Below, one piece after another: positions 1 to 14,100 of a DNA stretch of 64,000 nucleotides; within the stretch, counting starts at the first letter, position 1; each line of letters begins with the position of its first letter. This stretch comes from Amyelois transitella (taxonomy: Eukaryota; Arthropoda; Insecta; Lepidoptera; Pyralidae), in NCBI RefSeq assembly GCF_032362555.1, contig NC_083525.1, forward strand, positions 6,185,501-6,249,500, written 5' to 3'. The translations under genes and the position numbers were made by a program. Under the pieces are notes generated by a model. That model ran no database searches, had not been told where the DNA came from, and saw only the letters and a list, made by a program, of their open reading frames with translations.

Positions 1-369
1 ACGAGGTCCTTTGAGTATACCTCGTTTCGGTGGTCGCGGCGGTATCGGAGGTAGATTTGGCGGTTGTCTGGGGCTCGTATTCGTATTGTTAGGGTTATTC
101 AGTGAATTTAAAGAAGTTTCTGAACTATCTGACTGAAGCACCGGGTCTTTTTTGGACCAGTTATGTGTAGCGGGATAAACTGGCGACAGGTGGTTATTTT
201 CATCGCTAAGATTAGAATTTGAGCCCGAGGTAGGAATCAACGGATAGTTAGAGTAATTGGAGTCTTGTTCCAAATGGGCGAACAAGGAGGCGGTATAATC
301 GGCCGTGATGCCAGAGGGGAGTTTCTCCTTTTCTTTGCGTCTTCCCCGCAATTTCAGCGATCGTCGCAC
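1..369 (-). CDS. Unidentified proline-rich protein, internal coding exon (continues off the left edge)
   Basis: On the minus strand this is an open exon of 123 codons, with its acceptor AG at 371-370 after a short pyrimidine tract. It joins in phase 0 to the exon at 5010-5189. The translated part starts VRRSLKLRGRRKEKEKL, continues through a Ser/Asn/Asp-rich stretch with low complexity, and ends in a proline-rich run, PPNLPPIPPRPPKRGILK, which contains PxxP patterns of the kind bound by SH3 domains. There is no enzyme domain or membrane segment in the visible part. The balanced codon use and the in-frame join to the upstream exon argue that it is real. I do not recognise the family with confidence. 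The layout (charged N terminus, then disordered Ser/Pro-rich region) suggests a cytoskeletal or scaffold adaptor, but that is inference. Confidence 0.72.
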   Translation of the reverse strand, partial: MRRSLKLRGRRKEKEKLPSGITADYTASLFAHLEQDSNYSNYPLIPTSGSNSNLSDENNHLSPVYPATHNWSKKDPVLQSDSSETSLNSLNNPNNTNTSPRQPPNLPPIPPRPPKRGILKGPR

Positions 370-2215
370 CTGCCAACAAAATACCGGAATTAGTGATTCA
401 AATGATTTGCAACACGGTCCAATGGGCGTGAAGGTTAAAATTCTATTCACTCAATGGCCGCTGATAGAAGAACATTCGATCGTGGTTTAATGTCAAGAGA
501 TTAGACAAACTAGTTTTCAAACATTTTCTTTCTAAGCTATTAGCGACTCATCAGATAGTTTATTTGAATAGAACAAAACATAATGGCTATACATCAACAA
601 CTGTCACCTGTGGAGTTTTGATATTAATATTATTCATACAAAAGGAAGTGTATAGTTAAGTAAAATTTGTAATTTATTTATTGTCCGGTGTCAATGTAAC
701 GGTAAGTAGTATGATAACTGGTAAATCAACCTCCTCGCAAAAAATATCACCGATGCTTGGGTTACTATCGAAAGTGTAAAAACCGGTCTGCATTTTTAAT
801 CCTTGCAGTTTATTGTCCGAAACAAATTGGTCAGTAGGTAATGAGGAAAGAATCTTAATAACTACTTCATTAATAAATTATCTTTAATTAACAAAGATAT
901 TTTAAGCCTTTATACACTTTTTGTGGCTTTAATATCATGTACTTTAGTAATACCGTTTTTCAAAAACTGTCCAGCTTATTTATTTAATCTTGAAATTTCA
1001 TTTATCAAAGCCATACCTGGAATTTTAATACTATGATTGCTTTTGCACAAACCATAATTTCAAACCTAAGCAAAGCCTTCGCAGTGGTATAATTGGATAA
1101 AAACAAGAAGACCTATCATGGTTAGCGTGAGTTTCAACAAATATCCATTTATCCGTTTGTTAAATTAAGCAACGTTTTTTCTCTGTTTAATTATAAATCT
1201 GCCGTATTGAAAGGCCAGTAAACATCTAAAGCATGTAACAGTTTATACACATAAGTAATAAATTAACTAGATAGGTAAAGGTATTTTAACTAGCTGTTAA
1301 ACAGTTTAAAAAGTCTAGAAAATTTACCAAAGCAGCTAAAACATATCCGAACACGCCTTTCCTCACATTTTTCACTTGAAGATCTTCCATTTACTAAACG
1401 AACTTTGATGATAAGAAACGGGTACCACTTGTGTAAAAAGTAAATGAAGTATCTATTATTAAATTGACTTTTATCTAGTCTTTGGAATCAAACTAGCTGA
1501 AATGGACACAAGTAGTGGCCAGGTGCACTGTCAATGAAAAACTGTTTATTTGACAACAATAAGAACGGATTATAATCAGATAAGAAATAAACACTATTGT
1601 TTTGATTAACTGTTTGATTTGTGATAGAAAACAAAGCAATTGTTGAAAAAGTAAATAAATATAAGAGCTAGATGCGAAAGAATAGTCATTTCAAGTGTGT
1701 AAGATAGAATATAAAGGTTGTACTCGATACCTATTTAGAAATTGAAAGCAAAGCTGAGAATAATGAATCCTTAGAATAGATATGCATCTTTGCTATGTTC
1801 ATTCCCACAAAACCTGATCTGTCACTAGATCTCATACCATGGACCGTGACGTCAGTGATACCCTGACTACCGAGGTCGACAACTTCTGTAATTCCATATA
1901 TAAAAAGAAAAGCTATAAGCTGTTTTATATTCAGTGGAGAAACAAGGCCAAAAGTTGATTTATTGACATCTGTTTGGATAGTTTAAGAAGGCATAGTGAC
2001 AAAATTAGAAAAGGGATTGTTTAGATGGTTTGATCATATAGAGGGGATAAGATAGAGAAGATAGTTTACTAAGCAAATACACAAGGAGACGTGATTTGAT
2101 GTATAGCAAATCTAATTACAACTTATTTTAGATTTTAGTAAAAAAATAGTAGTTAATGCTATTTTAATTTGTATTTTCGTAGTATTGATTGATATGTGAT
2201 ATGGATGCAAAGACT

Positions 2216-2325
2216 TTGAAGAAGAGTAATGAATGTGGATGATGCGAAAGAAGTTAGAGATCGTGGCAGGTGGAAAGATGTAGTCTCTGCCTACTCCTCC
2301 GGGAGAAAGGCGTGATTTTATGTAC
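2216..2325 (+). repeat. SINE-like repeat, family B fragment
   Basis: It contains the core shared by five places in this window: GAATGTGGATGA, then GCGAAAGAAG, then GGTGGAAAGATG, then a pyrimidine-rich CTCTGCCTAC segment and a GGCGT.ATTTTATG tail. Other copies are near 15.06, 19.93, 51.0 and 63.9 kb (the last inverted). Confidence 0.7.
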
Positions 2326-3071
2326 GTATATATATATGGAAAGACTAGCAGATCAACTCTCGTTTCACATCCATCGATGCGTTAAACTATGCAACTGACA
2401 ACGAGAGTATTTTTTGCAGAACCAGTTGAGATCGATATGGGATATCATTATTAACATCTTTCACTTGTTGCCAAGTCGTATCTCAATCGAAATAATATAA
2501 TTATTATAAATGCGAAAATTTGTTGGTTACTTCTTCAGAGTTAAAACATGGAACAGATTTTAATGAAACTTGATACAAATATTTAAGGCGTTGGAAGATG
2601 GATGGAAGGAAAAACGGGAATTGTAGTTGAACTGTGGGCGAAAGCTAGTTGAGTAGAGTAGAATTGTATCATTCGTGAATACCATTCCATATCGACCCAA
2701 ATCAAAAGTACATAACAAGTTGATATTTTGCCATGTCATTATTTCAATGTGCAGGTTTTCGATTTCATGTATCTTAATTTAAAATCAATCATATAACAAT
2801 CACTTCTACGTACTCACAGTTCACACCCATTCTGATTTGATCGATTGCAATCTGTCGACGGATATTGGACGTTGTCTGATAACTACGGTACTAGATAAAG
2901 GTTAATTAATTATATACTCGTGCTCGTACTATTATAATTATAACCAATACAATATCATATTGTTTGTATTTGATATAAAAGTATTTCAAACCAATTTGAT
3001 TTAGAAATTGCCACAACTCCACTAAAAAAATATGAAAAGCCTGGCCGTATGAACAGTTTTTGGACTTGTAT

Positions 3072-3184
3072 TAATAATGATTTAATAAATAAAACAGAAA
3101 ATAATGAATTTCCATTAAATTTAAAATTAATATTGATTCAATAAATAAAACAGAAAAATAATGAATTTTCATTAAATTTAAAAA
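3072..3184. repeat. Tandem duplication, about 56 bp x 2
   Basis: Two adjacent near-identical AT-rich units (3072-3126 and 3128-3184) both contain AATAAATAAAACAGAAAA and end in CATTAAATTTAAAA. The units differ by a few substitutions and single-base indels. There is no coding content. Confidence 0.75.
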
Positions 3185-4223
3185 CGTTTAAAAAGGAAAT
3201 ACTTCATCCAGCCAAAAAAAGTAACGGTCCTACACCACGGAAAGGCCTGCCACCATAGCAGTGGGTTGATGTCATCTGAAGACACACAGAATGCCACAAG
3301 TGTAAAAAGAGGCTTACATGACGATGATGAACAGTCAGAATCGTAGCTAATTAAAATTTAATACAAAATAAAGCTACGACGCTAACCAATCCCAACTGCA
3401 GAGCACAACAAATGTCATAATGCTGCAATCGCCGACCTATTGCGACAAGAGATCGTATCTCATCTGTTTGAACTGACATTTTCTTGGATTTATTGAACAT
3501 TTATTCACATTTGTAAATAAATATTTGTACGTAAACATTGACGCAATGAAAAGTAAAATCGACCTCGAATAATTATGGAAACTTATTCTGAATTCTTATC
3601 AATATTCGAACAAGTGGTAAAGACAACAACGAAAAGAATCAAAGTAAAAGAAGAAAGAACCCTTTTGAATCACGATAGAAAATAGGAGAGAGAAAATGAT
3701 AGGTCATTCCAACATGACGGATTTTTCAAAACAATAGTGAAAGGAAATATTAATGGACTGAGAGGAAGACCAAATCATTGAAAATACATACAAAAATGAT
3801 AAATATCAAAGAAAAGTAAACAAATACTCGAGACAATATTTATAGGACAAATTGTTATGTCTTGAATGTTAATTAGGAGATTGTATATAATATGGTCATA
3901 AGCAATGAATAACATTCTGATTGGGACCTTGAAATATATGACAAGAACAAGTGATTCTAATTTAAATAAATATTGTGTCAGGTGTGTGATTTCAAATAAA
4001 GAGAGTTAAGATCCGTTAATTTTTGGTTATGATTTTCACTTTCAGGCATCACCTTTATTTTGTTTAAATGTTTGTTATATTTTGTGCAAGTAAAGATTTT
4101 TTTAATTTCATAATTGTTAATATTGTGAGCCCTTAAAAATAACTCATACGATGATAAATTTAATATTTACAAATCATAATATTGCAAAATGATAAGCAAT
4201 TATAAAAGCTAGTTTACTATAAA

Positions 4224-4440
4224 CTAGTTTTTACCCGCAGCTTCGCCCGCGCGAATTTAGAGCCACCTAACGAAAATTCACTTCAATAACTTATTTATTT
4301 CCGGGATGAAAAGTAGGTATGTCCTACTCCAGACTCTTTAATATACGCAAATTTCAAGCTTTGTTCAGTAGATAACGACACAAATAAACTTCAGTATAGG
4401 AGTATAAATTGTACGTTGTTGCGAATTGTTTTCAGTTCCA
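4224..4440 (-). mobile_element. Helitron-like fragment (3' end)
   Basis: Read on the minus strand, the piece ends in a GC-rich segment (CGCGGGCGAAGCTGCGGG) followed by CTAG and then T. That is the 3' terminus usual for lepidopteran Helitrons (CTRR end, insertion between A and T). The 5' end is not clear, so the outer boundary is approximate. Confidence 0.5.
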
Positions 4441-5009
4441 ACAAAACAGTAATATCTCATAGACTAAAGATCCCTAAATATTTACCGTTCAGCGCGAACC
4501 TATGAAACAGCTACTAACCGGTTTATTGGCATTTTTGTGCATGTTATATTCAAACGTTACTTTTATTTTACAGCTATCGAGTTAAATAACCGAGATAAAA
4601 TCTTTATGCCTGTCGGAAAATTAATTACAATGTCAATTGATCTTTTTTTGCTATATAAAAACATATTACACACCTACTCGGTCGAATCTCGGGCATGACA
4701 GGAGGAAAAAGACATACTTGAAGTATTCACTACACTAATTCCAACAAAATCATGGTTCTTCATAGAAGTGGTCGAAAAAGCTCATTTTCCATTTTAAACT
4801 GACCGCAAATCAAAAGCCTACCTGAAGAAGTCTGTTGCCGCGTATATTCTACACTTTACACATTTTCAAGAAATTTACCGGTTAAGGCAAAATTCCATTT
4901 TCATATGCATACTAAGGCCAGGACCAACTGTTCTTACAACCTATAAATCTGTAAAAAGGATCATTTAGCTGCAATTAGTTTAGTAAAACTTTCTAATCAA
5001 AAGTCTCAC

Positions 5010-5177
5010 CTCCTCTAGCCTCAGCGGCTCTTCAAGGCCCGCAGCGATCCTTTCCCGTTTCTCCCTCTCTTTTCTCTCCTTCTTTTCTTTCTTTCTACGC
5101 TCCTTATCGCCATCTCTCTCCTCGCAGCCGCCAGCGTCGCCGCCAGCCAGCCCAGTTTTTTTCATGAAGTTGAACAT
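5010..5177 (-). CDS. Unidentified proline-rich protein, first coding exon
   Basis: This exon has acceptor AG at 5191-5190 and donor GTGAGA at 5009-5004. The frame is open from 5189, but the first Met lies at 5177-5175 (MFNFMKKTG...), so I take the bases 5178-5189 as the end of the 5' UTR. An earlier start cannot be excluded, because the four codons before the Met are open. The 56 coded residues begin with a short hydrophobic/basic peptide and a Gly/Ala segment, then pass into a strongly charged Lys/Glu/Arg block (residues about 25-46) likely to form a helix or coiled coil. It splices in phase 0 across a 4.6 kb intron to the exon at 1-369. Together the two exons give 179 residues of a longer protein. 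Confidence 0.7.
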
Positions 5178-8100
5178 GACTGACGGATGCTGAAACAAGA
5201 GGAATATTATATTGAAGATTATGTAGGTATATGAATAAGGTATGTATTTATATAAGCAGCAACAGCAGTGAATAAGAAATTTTGATAGCAAAATCAAAAT
5301 TAATCAAAACCTATGTAATATCGGCATGTGAATTATTTAAATATGGAGTATTGTTGGTTTATAATTCGTTTGCTGACATTAATTAATGTCAACTATACTA
5401 TTAAACTACTTCAGTAAACGACCCGTTTAACTCATAATCAAGTTAATCAAGTTTCCTAAGAATTTTTTACTCTTAGCTAAGCAGTAAGTAATTATATCGA
5501 TTAAATACAAGAAAACTAAGTCAAGGAATGCTGTGAATTTTTGTTCTATTGAAAATTGTGGACCATGATAACATTTTTACTCTACTGTAAATAAGAAAAG
5601 ATAGCAAGCTAAATATACATGGAAGGATATACAATTGAAAAAAAAACATCATTGGGTTTTTTAAAGTGGCAGATAATAATAATAGGTCCTCAAACAGAGA
5701 TTTTAAATTTTTACATCCAAATTGCAAAAATAATTTCTCAGAGAACACACACCAAGAAAATACACGACCATTTATTTAAAAAAATATTTGCTCTTAAAGA
5801 ATACGTCAGGAACATAACTTCTGAATTTACGAACCATTTCATTGATTTAAGTGCAGCAGAGGCTGTAGGTTACAAATTCGTTTATATTTATAGTCCGTAA
5901 TAAAAAAAGTTAAAGTGTAACTGGGCTGGGCAAATATGCCTCGTATCGCCAGACCAACGAATTTATCAAGTCCGTAACTTAATAATTTCCAGTAGACGCT
6001 AGGAAAAATTCGAGGAAGGCGGGGACGGGATAAACTCAATTATTTTCTGGAAGGTAATATGTTATCTTAGTAATATGTGGTCTAGAACAAGAAAAAGAAA
6101 GCTTTATTCAGTTACTTATGAGACATGGCATAAAGCTCAGAAAATAATTTCATCCATCACATGCATCCATTGTAAACTTCCATGGAAATTTAATTGTTTT
6201 ATTGCAATCTATATATGTTAAGAAAAAAGTCTCTAGCATTAGTAGTAGAGGTAATCAATCAAATTTTTTCTCAGACTTTTATACAACCAGTGGGCACTTC
6301 ATTAACTCTAAATCACCAAGTCCATAGATAAACTTATACTCTTTGACCGCAGCCAATGGCATACCGTTAGTGGAATCGATAGTGCCTGATCTGACCAGCA
6401 TTTGACTAACTGTCAACACATTGTGTGATCGTGTACTGAATGACTCTACAGCTGCGGCATGCATACAAATTTATTGGTGCCATGTTCAATGAGTTACAGG
6501 AATTCTTCTTATATTATTTTTTTGGATAACCGATAGCCATAAAAGTAACTTATCTTTAAAGCACTCGGCTATTATAGGTCTTCATAAATACATGACAAAA
6601 AGATTGTGGCCTAATATGGTTTTAGTCATATAGTCAACAAAAAAAAAATTATACTACTTAATAAAATAATAGATCAGATTTTCTTGATAATATAACCAGA
6701 TATAAGCAGACTTCAGTTAACTTTTATGACAGCTGATATTGAAAATATGAACACTGATCAGACAGTACGATTTGTATTGAGAATGGTTGTGTGAATTCGG
6801 GTCATGTCGAGACCCTTTGGCAATCGATTTGGCATGCTTTTGTTTAACATTATCATAACATTACAATTGTTGAAGGGATGACGCAAGTATTGAACATCGT
6901 ATTACAGGAAGACTTTGTTACAGAGGCCGCATAGTAGTATATGACAGCAAGGAATGTATTTACCTAACCTTCATCATTATCAACTTCCCTTTACCTAGTA
7001 AGCCTATCACATGGCCTTTAGATTAATTACTTTAGCAGAAATAAATTGAATTACGTTATTATCTCAGCAGTTCTTTCAGTTGATGTTAATTCCATTAGTC
7101 GGCCATTAGCGTCTGTCGACGATCTAATTCAATCTTGCAGTAACGTGTGAGTGGCACCAAGCGTTTTTGCTCGTAATTAGAGTGATTGCACTGCCAGATA
7201 CGAATCAAACAATGATAGTATAGAAGTAGAAGACACAATTGTATTAACGTTTCTGGGATACTTAGTAAATATAGAACCGCCTCCAATTGATATCCTCTTT
7301 TTTTGACGTAGGTTAAATTTTTAAATTCTTCTCCTAAGTATAACAAACACATTCCGCATAAAAATCGGTTCAGAAAAACGCAAGGTAAGCGTGGACAAAC
7401 TTACATACTTACAGGTCAAACTGAGATCCACCTTTTATTGAAGGCGATTAATAATTTCTTGAAGACCATCGGCTTCTGATTTATTTACATTTTTAAAAGA
7501 AAATACTAGATAGTGTAGTTATTTCTTTGCTTTCCTTATTTTGAGGGAGAAAGTTATCTAATATGTGGGAATGTGCAGTAATGTCTAGTGAAGCAATGTT
7601 TTATGTAGGAGCATCCGTATACATAATTACCATGAGGTTTCATAATTTTATATTGAACTGGATGATTATCTACCAATGTGACTATAATTGCAGATAGAAC
7701 TAATGGTTTCTCCTAAAATATCTTAATCATTGGTATCAAATCATTACCGTCCGTTGAAAGAGGTTCAAATCGGTCAGATGTGACTAACTAGATACAAGTG
7801 AACAACTTATCATGTTTTCCAAAGTTATCTGCATTTAGATGACATTGTATAAACTTCCAATGAATATTGCCATTGCTGATATCACATAACCCGGTCAGCA
7901 CGATCGATGCACCGGCGACGACTGGTCTGGAACTCCGGCTATTACAAGTATTTGGAGCAGCCAACCTTATTGTGATACTATAAGCATTACGTATTCAGAG
8001 TTCAACAAGGCATGCCCTATAAAATGAAAGAATTGGTAACGGTTTTGGTCTTATTGTAACAACAATGGAAATAGGTGTGGTAATGGTTTTTCTTAAAGAA

Positions 8101-11100
8101 ATAGAAAACAAACATATGAAGTTACTTTGGAAGACCTTTAAAGAATAGAATTTCTCTCTAGTGTCACTCGGTGCGTGTAACTTTATACATAGTTTCAGAT
8201 GTTTCGACATGTAAAAAGGGATCTTCGGAAACAAAGATGGATTTTCTTAACATGAGAGCTAAACAGTGTTGTTTTTTTATATTTATTATGATTTTACATT
8301 TTTATGAAAGTTTCTGTAAGTAATTATGTAAAGACACGACACAAATTGATACACTGACATGTCACACAAATGCGCAGTACTTACCTATAACGTATTTATT
8401 CTTACTGGCAATCTTTAAACTAACATCGTCCAATCTATTCTTAATCACATACATCACACGTGCTTGTCAAATTGAGAGTCAGATTATTAGCAAAACATTC
8501 ATAAAGTAGGTACCATAAGCTATTCAGTCAGTCACCTAACAGTTACCCACCACATGCATAGAAATCTCACCGTTACTCACGTGATTCGAATTGAGAGACC
8601 GGGACTGAAAATACTGTTTTTTGTACGTGATTTTTTTTCTATTTGGTAAGTCAAGAGACAACTTTGAAATCAACTATAAAGAAAATAATTTGGTGTGTCG
8701 AACCCAAAGAAATGCGCATGTATCAATCTCGAAATCATTATCACGCGTACCAGTACGTACCAATAAGATTATGGTGGTGATGGTGGTTGAAATAACATTT
8801 GTACTTTTATTTTTTTATTAAGTCCGAACACCGGATCACAAAGGAAACACAAAGAAAAACGAAGACCTTGAATCAGTTTTCTAAAGGCCCAATGGAATTT
8901 ACCAAAGAGATAACTACTGTAACTGACCCAGGTAAATTGATGACGACATTAATGTTTGCAATGGAAAATTAGGCCATATAAGCCAATATCGGAAGGGAGA
9001 TATGCCGTATTTCCCTTGTCTAAACCAAACAACATGCAACTCGAGGCTGGATACAAATGGTAATTAGCACCAAACGGCCGCATTCCGTCTATTGTTGATA
9101 GTAAGCCCGAGCTGCTAGCGTGTACATCTACGACATGTTATTGTATCTGTCAATGTATTACATCATAAATATGTTCCAATGTTAGAAGTCTCAAAACAAC
9201 CTAACGTACTACCTACGTCAAAGGTGGTTTTATTTTTACAAATAAGTTTGCCGAAATTTTAGAGCTCATATTTAAATATGACATGCAGGTATATATTTAA
9301 TTTTAGAATGTCAAGGTTAGACTTTAATTGAGCATAAACTAGTACTTAAATAAGTTTTTTTTTACAAAGCTAACATTCTAAAAAGAACAACGGGTTTTGT
9401 TCGACCCATAGTCAAAATATCAGCAGTATATTTTTTGCTCCTAAAGCAATCCATTTCATAAATTATTATTTTAATAAATTATTTACTATACTTTTTTATA
9501 CTACATAGATATAAACTCTTTATTGCACTATAAGAGTAAAACAGCCAAAACAGCTCATAAGAGACAGAGATGGTGCAAAGGAGTTATCGCTAATGCAATC
9601 TCTTCCAGTCAACCTTTGGGTAGAATGACACTAGTCACTTGACAGGAGATTAAATGTATGCAATATATTTTTATATTTTTTAACATCATTTGACAATGGT
9701 TTTTGTCGGCTATCGGCATGATTATTCAACTGACCCTACACTTAACCGTATAAATGATACTTGTCGGCTTCCGACTTCACAGCGGATGCTGATGCGATGT
9801 TGTTTTTGTCACAATTTAATGACAAAACATTTGAGGCGGCTGTTTTGTTCTCTACTACAGCTATAACTAGTGTGCGGTTACAGTTAAGGTCAAGTTTCTC
9901 GATGTGAACACGATTCTAGTAAAATATTACATTTTGTGGTGTAGTAACGTGAGTGGCTTGACCTATTTCTGGTTTTCTATTCGTTCTCGGTTCGGTAAAC
10001 CAAGGCGGCAACGCAAGGTATCTAGACTTTTATTCAACTTTAGATACATTATTTTGCTTATGAATATCATTTACAAAATTATATGATTTTCATTGACGAC
10101 TTATCCACTTAACACTTGAGAAACGATCAACTAATGATCACAGTAAATTAGGTATTCATATTGTCCAGCTCTATTTATACCTTGTTTTCGTAGCAACCTA
10201 GATTCTTCTGGATCTTCACCAACGAGGTTACCTACACTAATAATATCACTAACATTTTGTTATCCAATTATCATTTCGATTTCAACGATTACATCAGATA
10301 ATTTAATTAAAATAACGTATTTTGGTTACATGCACGATCGACAAAGTCAGATAATTAGTGAGTTACAATCAACGACGAAAAGATGAAAAGTAAACCACAT
10401 AGTATTTACCCGTGTGATTCACCCGGTATACATATTTACTGTCATGTCATACCTCTCTTGAGGCATTAGTTTATAACCAAAGAACATCCTTAAAATGCCC
10501 CAAAACGAACCACGTGGACTAAACAATTCGTTTCGCACGTAACACCATGAGTACAATATCACAAAACAATACGCAACCAGGGTTCAATCACCTGTTTGCG
10601 CAATGGCCTCTCCATGCAATATTTTTTTACTACACTTTTTGTCATTGGATGACAAATGAGCGGACCCGATGATAGGTTTGTCCCGTGGAGAATGATAGAG
10701 TTTTTGTTAGCATTCATGTCTGGAATGGAAGTTCAGTTAATGCTTGTAGTAAAACTTATCACTTAAGTCAAGCAAACCCTCTATTATTTTCTTTCTGCAA
10801 AACGAAATAAATCATCATTTTCATTATCTGTTGCCAAAACATCAATCAATATTTTGAGGGACCAATCTCATCATGCCATAACGTTTAGTCATCACAAAAA
10901 AATACACACCAGTCTTCCAATCCGAAGGGTTCAATACTCGATTGCGTAAGCGGCTTATATTTTTCATCTCACGCCATGCGGGCTATGCTATTATGGGGGC
11001 AGCACCATAAGCGGACGTAAAGTACCTACGCAAATAACTTGACCAACGTTTAGACATGGGCATGTTCAGCGTTCCAATAAGAAACAGCTGTTTGATTAAA

Positions 11101-14100
11101 CAAGGTATTCGTTAAGAGGAGTTTTATGTGCAGTAGATATTTCTCACAAACGCATTTATTTAAGTTAATTGCAAACAATCTTGAGACTGTCGTTTAAGTT
11201 AAAAATGTTACTGCATTGTCTACCAATACAGATAGTGAAGTACGCTAAATGGCTATTAAGAACGAGAATAAGAATATAGTAGTAACACAGGATCAAATAA
11301 ATTAGATCATTAACGAAGGGTGTTGTTTCTACAATTTTTCTTCAATTTCTTCGCAAGAAAACTGACATTATCACAGGAAGCGGGTCTTCACACGACACAC
11401 CTTGCAACCTGATATAGGAAGTTATAATATATAGCCCCTTCCGTGGCGCCATCACCGCTGTCATTATAAAGACTGCATTTGAGTGAAAAGTGATCTTTGA
11501 TATATTAACCATTGCCAATTGCAAAACGAAATGAAAACTGAAGACCAAACTATAACTGAAAACAATCATGTACTGTTAATACTTTAAAACTTTCGCGTTG
11601 TATTTTCGTTTGCATACATTAATAATCATGTTATGGAAACTTTATTTAAATTATACCAAGTAGTTTGATGATGGTTGATGACAATTCATATTGTCATGTG
11701 TTACTTAGCGATGTAGAAGCTCAAGATGAAATAAAGACTAGATTAGAATATTAAAAAGACTGAAAACTTTTGTGAATCATATCCTCAATTCACTAAAAGT
11801 ATAAGCAATGTGTAATATCATAGAATCTGTGGACTATGATTATAAAAGCTGAAGTTGTGATTAATGTAGATGAGGTATCGACCCCACATATACTTAATAG
11901 ATACAGAGAGAATGACTATGATAAATGAAAAACGTACCTAGAACTAAAGGGAATTGTTATATTATTCAAGGAACTGAATGTAAATTAATATGTTTAAGTG
12001 TATTTAACTGATGTTCAAACTAATCTAAGTATATGAATGTTCTTTGCCCCAAAAGATGAGCTACAGAAAGAAAATTTTTAATATTCGAATATGATTGTTC
12101 AACAAGAGTGCGTGTGTGTTAAAAATATTGTCTAAAACGAAAACCGCGAAAACCACAAAGCTGTATTCAGTGGCTGTATGGTGATTGCATCTATGACGGC
12201 ATGCTATGCAAATTGGCCTGTTGTAACATTGTGCAACGGAACGGTTGCACGGTGCTGCAATTTCTTTTACCGGTTTCCTGGCTCTTTCCTATACGGAGTA
12301 AACGATTGTTGTTATTGTAGACCATTTTATCTTTAAGCTGACTAGAGTCTGCAGCTCTTCAATTTTCTATTGTGTACAGATCCAATCTTAATTTGACTTA
12401 ATTTTTAATTTTGTGTACAAGAATGTATTTTGATGTGGCTTTGAATTTAGCGTCATAAGTTGTTCTTCCTTTTAGCCGAACCCTTTACTGCCAAATCAAA
12501 AATACTTACATGTACATTGTCTTCGAGTCTTTTTGCGACTGTTGGCTGTTTTCCTGCCCCCAGTAATGATAGAGAAGCGCTCAATGCGCTTACGGCCAGA
12601 CAAACATTCTAATTGATTGAGCGAGTCTAAATTACATTGATATCTCACAAATACTTGAGAACGCCAAAGCTATCACAACACTGGTGACCGGTTGTGACAC
12701 CAAAGACATAATAGCAATAAGTCCACAATGCGAGACGGTTTTTGTCGCTAACTCGTTTCGCCGGTCACGGTGTGGTGCAACACCTGCATAATGTGGATGA
12801 ATGTGTAATTTGTAGGATGCATGCCAGCATGCAGGATAGGTATTTATAGCATGGAATTGGAAGAGTGTTTACTCCTTAAGGAAGAATAGGGAATGGCTTC
12901 ATGGAGTATTTTGAACAGTAGACAGAAGTTTTGATGAAATGAGAAGAAAAAATACTTCCGCGTAATCATGTAAGGGAATCAGAATGACTACGTTATAAAA
13001 AAGTTCATAAATTATTTAACAGACTAATGAACGTAGAGTCCCTGCAATCTCAGAAATGGCCATAATGATTCCTACAATCGAGGCACAGGTGTGTAAATTC
13101 AAACATTCTGACCTTAATTCGTTATAATAACTTTAATTACCCACTGCATTTAATTGGTTGCAACTGAAAGAGCGGACAAGGCCTTTAATTAAACTTTAAA
13201 AAAGTCACGATAAGTTTATTTGCAATGATTAAATTATCATGCTGGAGAAATTTTAAAGAAAGTTTAAATGGACACCGCATTTTACCAAGGCGTAATATAA
13301 GGTAAATAATCTGTATGTTTTTTTTTATTGGTTATCTTTATTTCAATACCTAAAGAAATGGACTACAGACTTGTCTTCACCTAATTTATGCTACGTTTTA
13401 GCAATCTAAATATTATATTAAATTATCCTTTATAAGTTTTCAAAAACTATCTTTGTCTAATTTTTGACAACGTCAGATGACGTAATAGTAGCGGCCGGAA
13501 GCACATACAATAGACGGAAATTAACATCTTATCAGCATATAAATGTTACCAAAGTTAAGGTTCTATAGCAGACACAGAGTAAGAATAGCTTGTGCAAAAA
13601 TTTTTAATCACTAACTACCATTACCGTAACATAACAGCACCATTTATACATGGCTTTATTAATTTGACTTGAACGGATTGTTTTACAAACTTTTAATTCG
13701 ATTACTACTCCTATGATCAGGTATTCTATTTGATTTGATAACTACATAACTTTTTAGACGTACGTACGTAGTGCCTGGGTGACAGAGCAGAGTCGGTGTT
13801 TTTTGTTAACTGATTAAAATACCATAAGAAAAACCACAACTATCGTAGCCACTGCCGTCGCAACCATCTTGTATGGAAAAATGCTACCGGTCCGAAGCCG
13901 AGTGAGTATAAGAAAAAAAAATTAATACCAACAAATAATTTGAATACATTTTTGATCCCCGCCATCTTTTGATAGCCCACGGATGCTGGCTATCGTTTCC
14001 GCCGGTCTGTTGATGTAGGTCGTTGCACTCGGAAGGAAATCGATGTAAGTTCATTCATATGATAAAACGACGCAGTGCGGAAATGATGCATTTTTTGCAA

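Larger units (their letters stand above)
370..5009 (-). other. Intron of the left-edge gene, repeat-bearing
   Basis: This is a 4.6 kb AT-rich intron between the two coding exons of the left-edge gene. It holds a SINE-like fragment near 2.2-2.3 kb, a short tandem duplication near 3.1 kb and a Helitron-like end near 4.2 kb. I see no further coding exon in it. Confidence 0.6.

Noticed and set aside
5619..5900. 93-codon open frame in the left intron
   Set aside because: Lys/Ile-rich composition expected from AT-rich DNA, no family likeness, and no Kozak or splice support.
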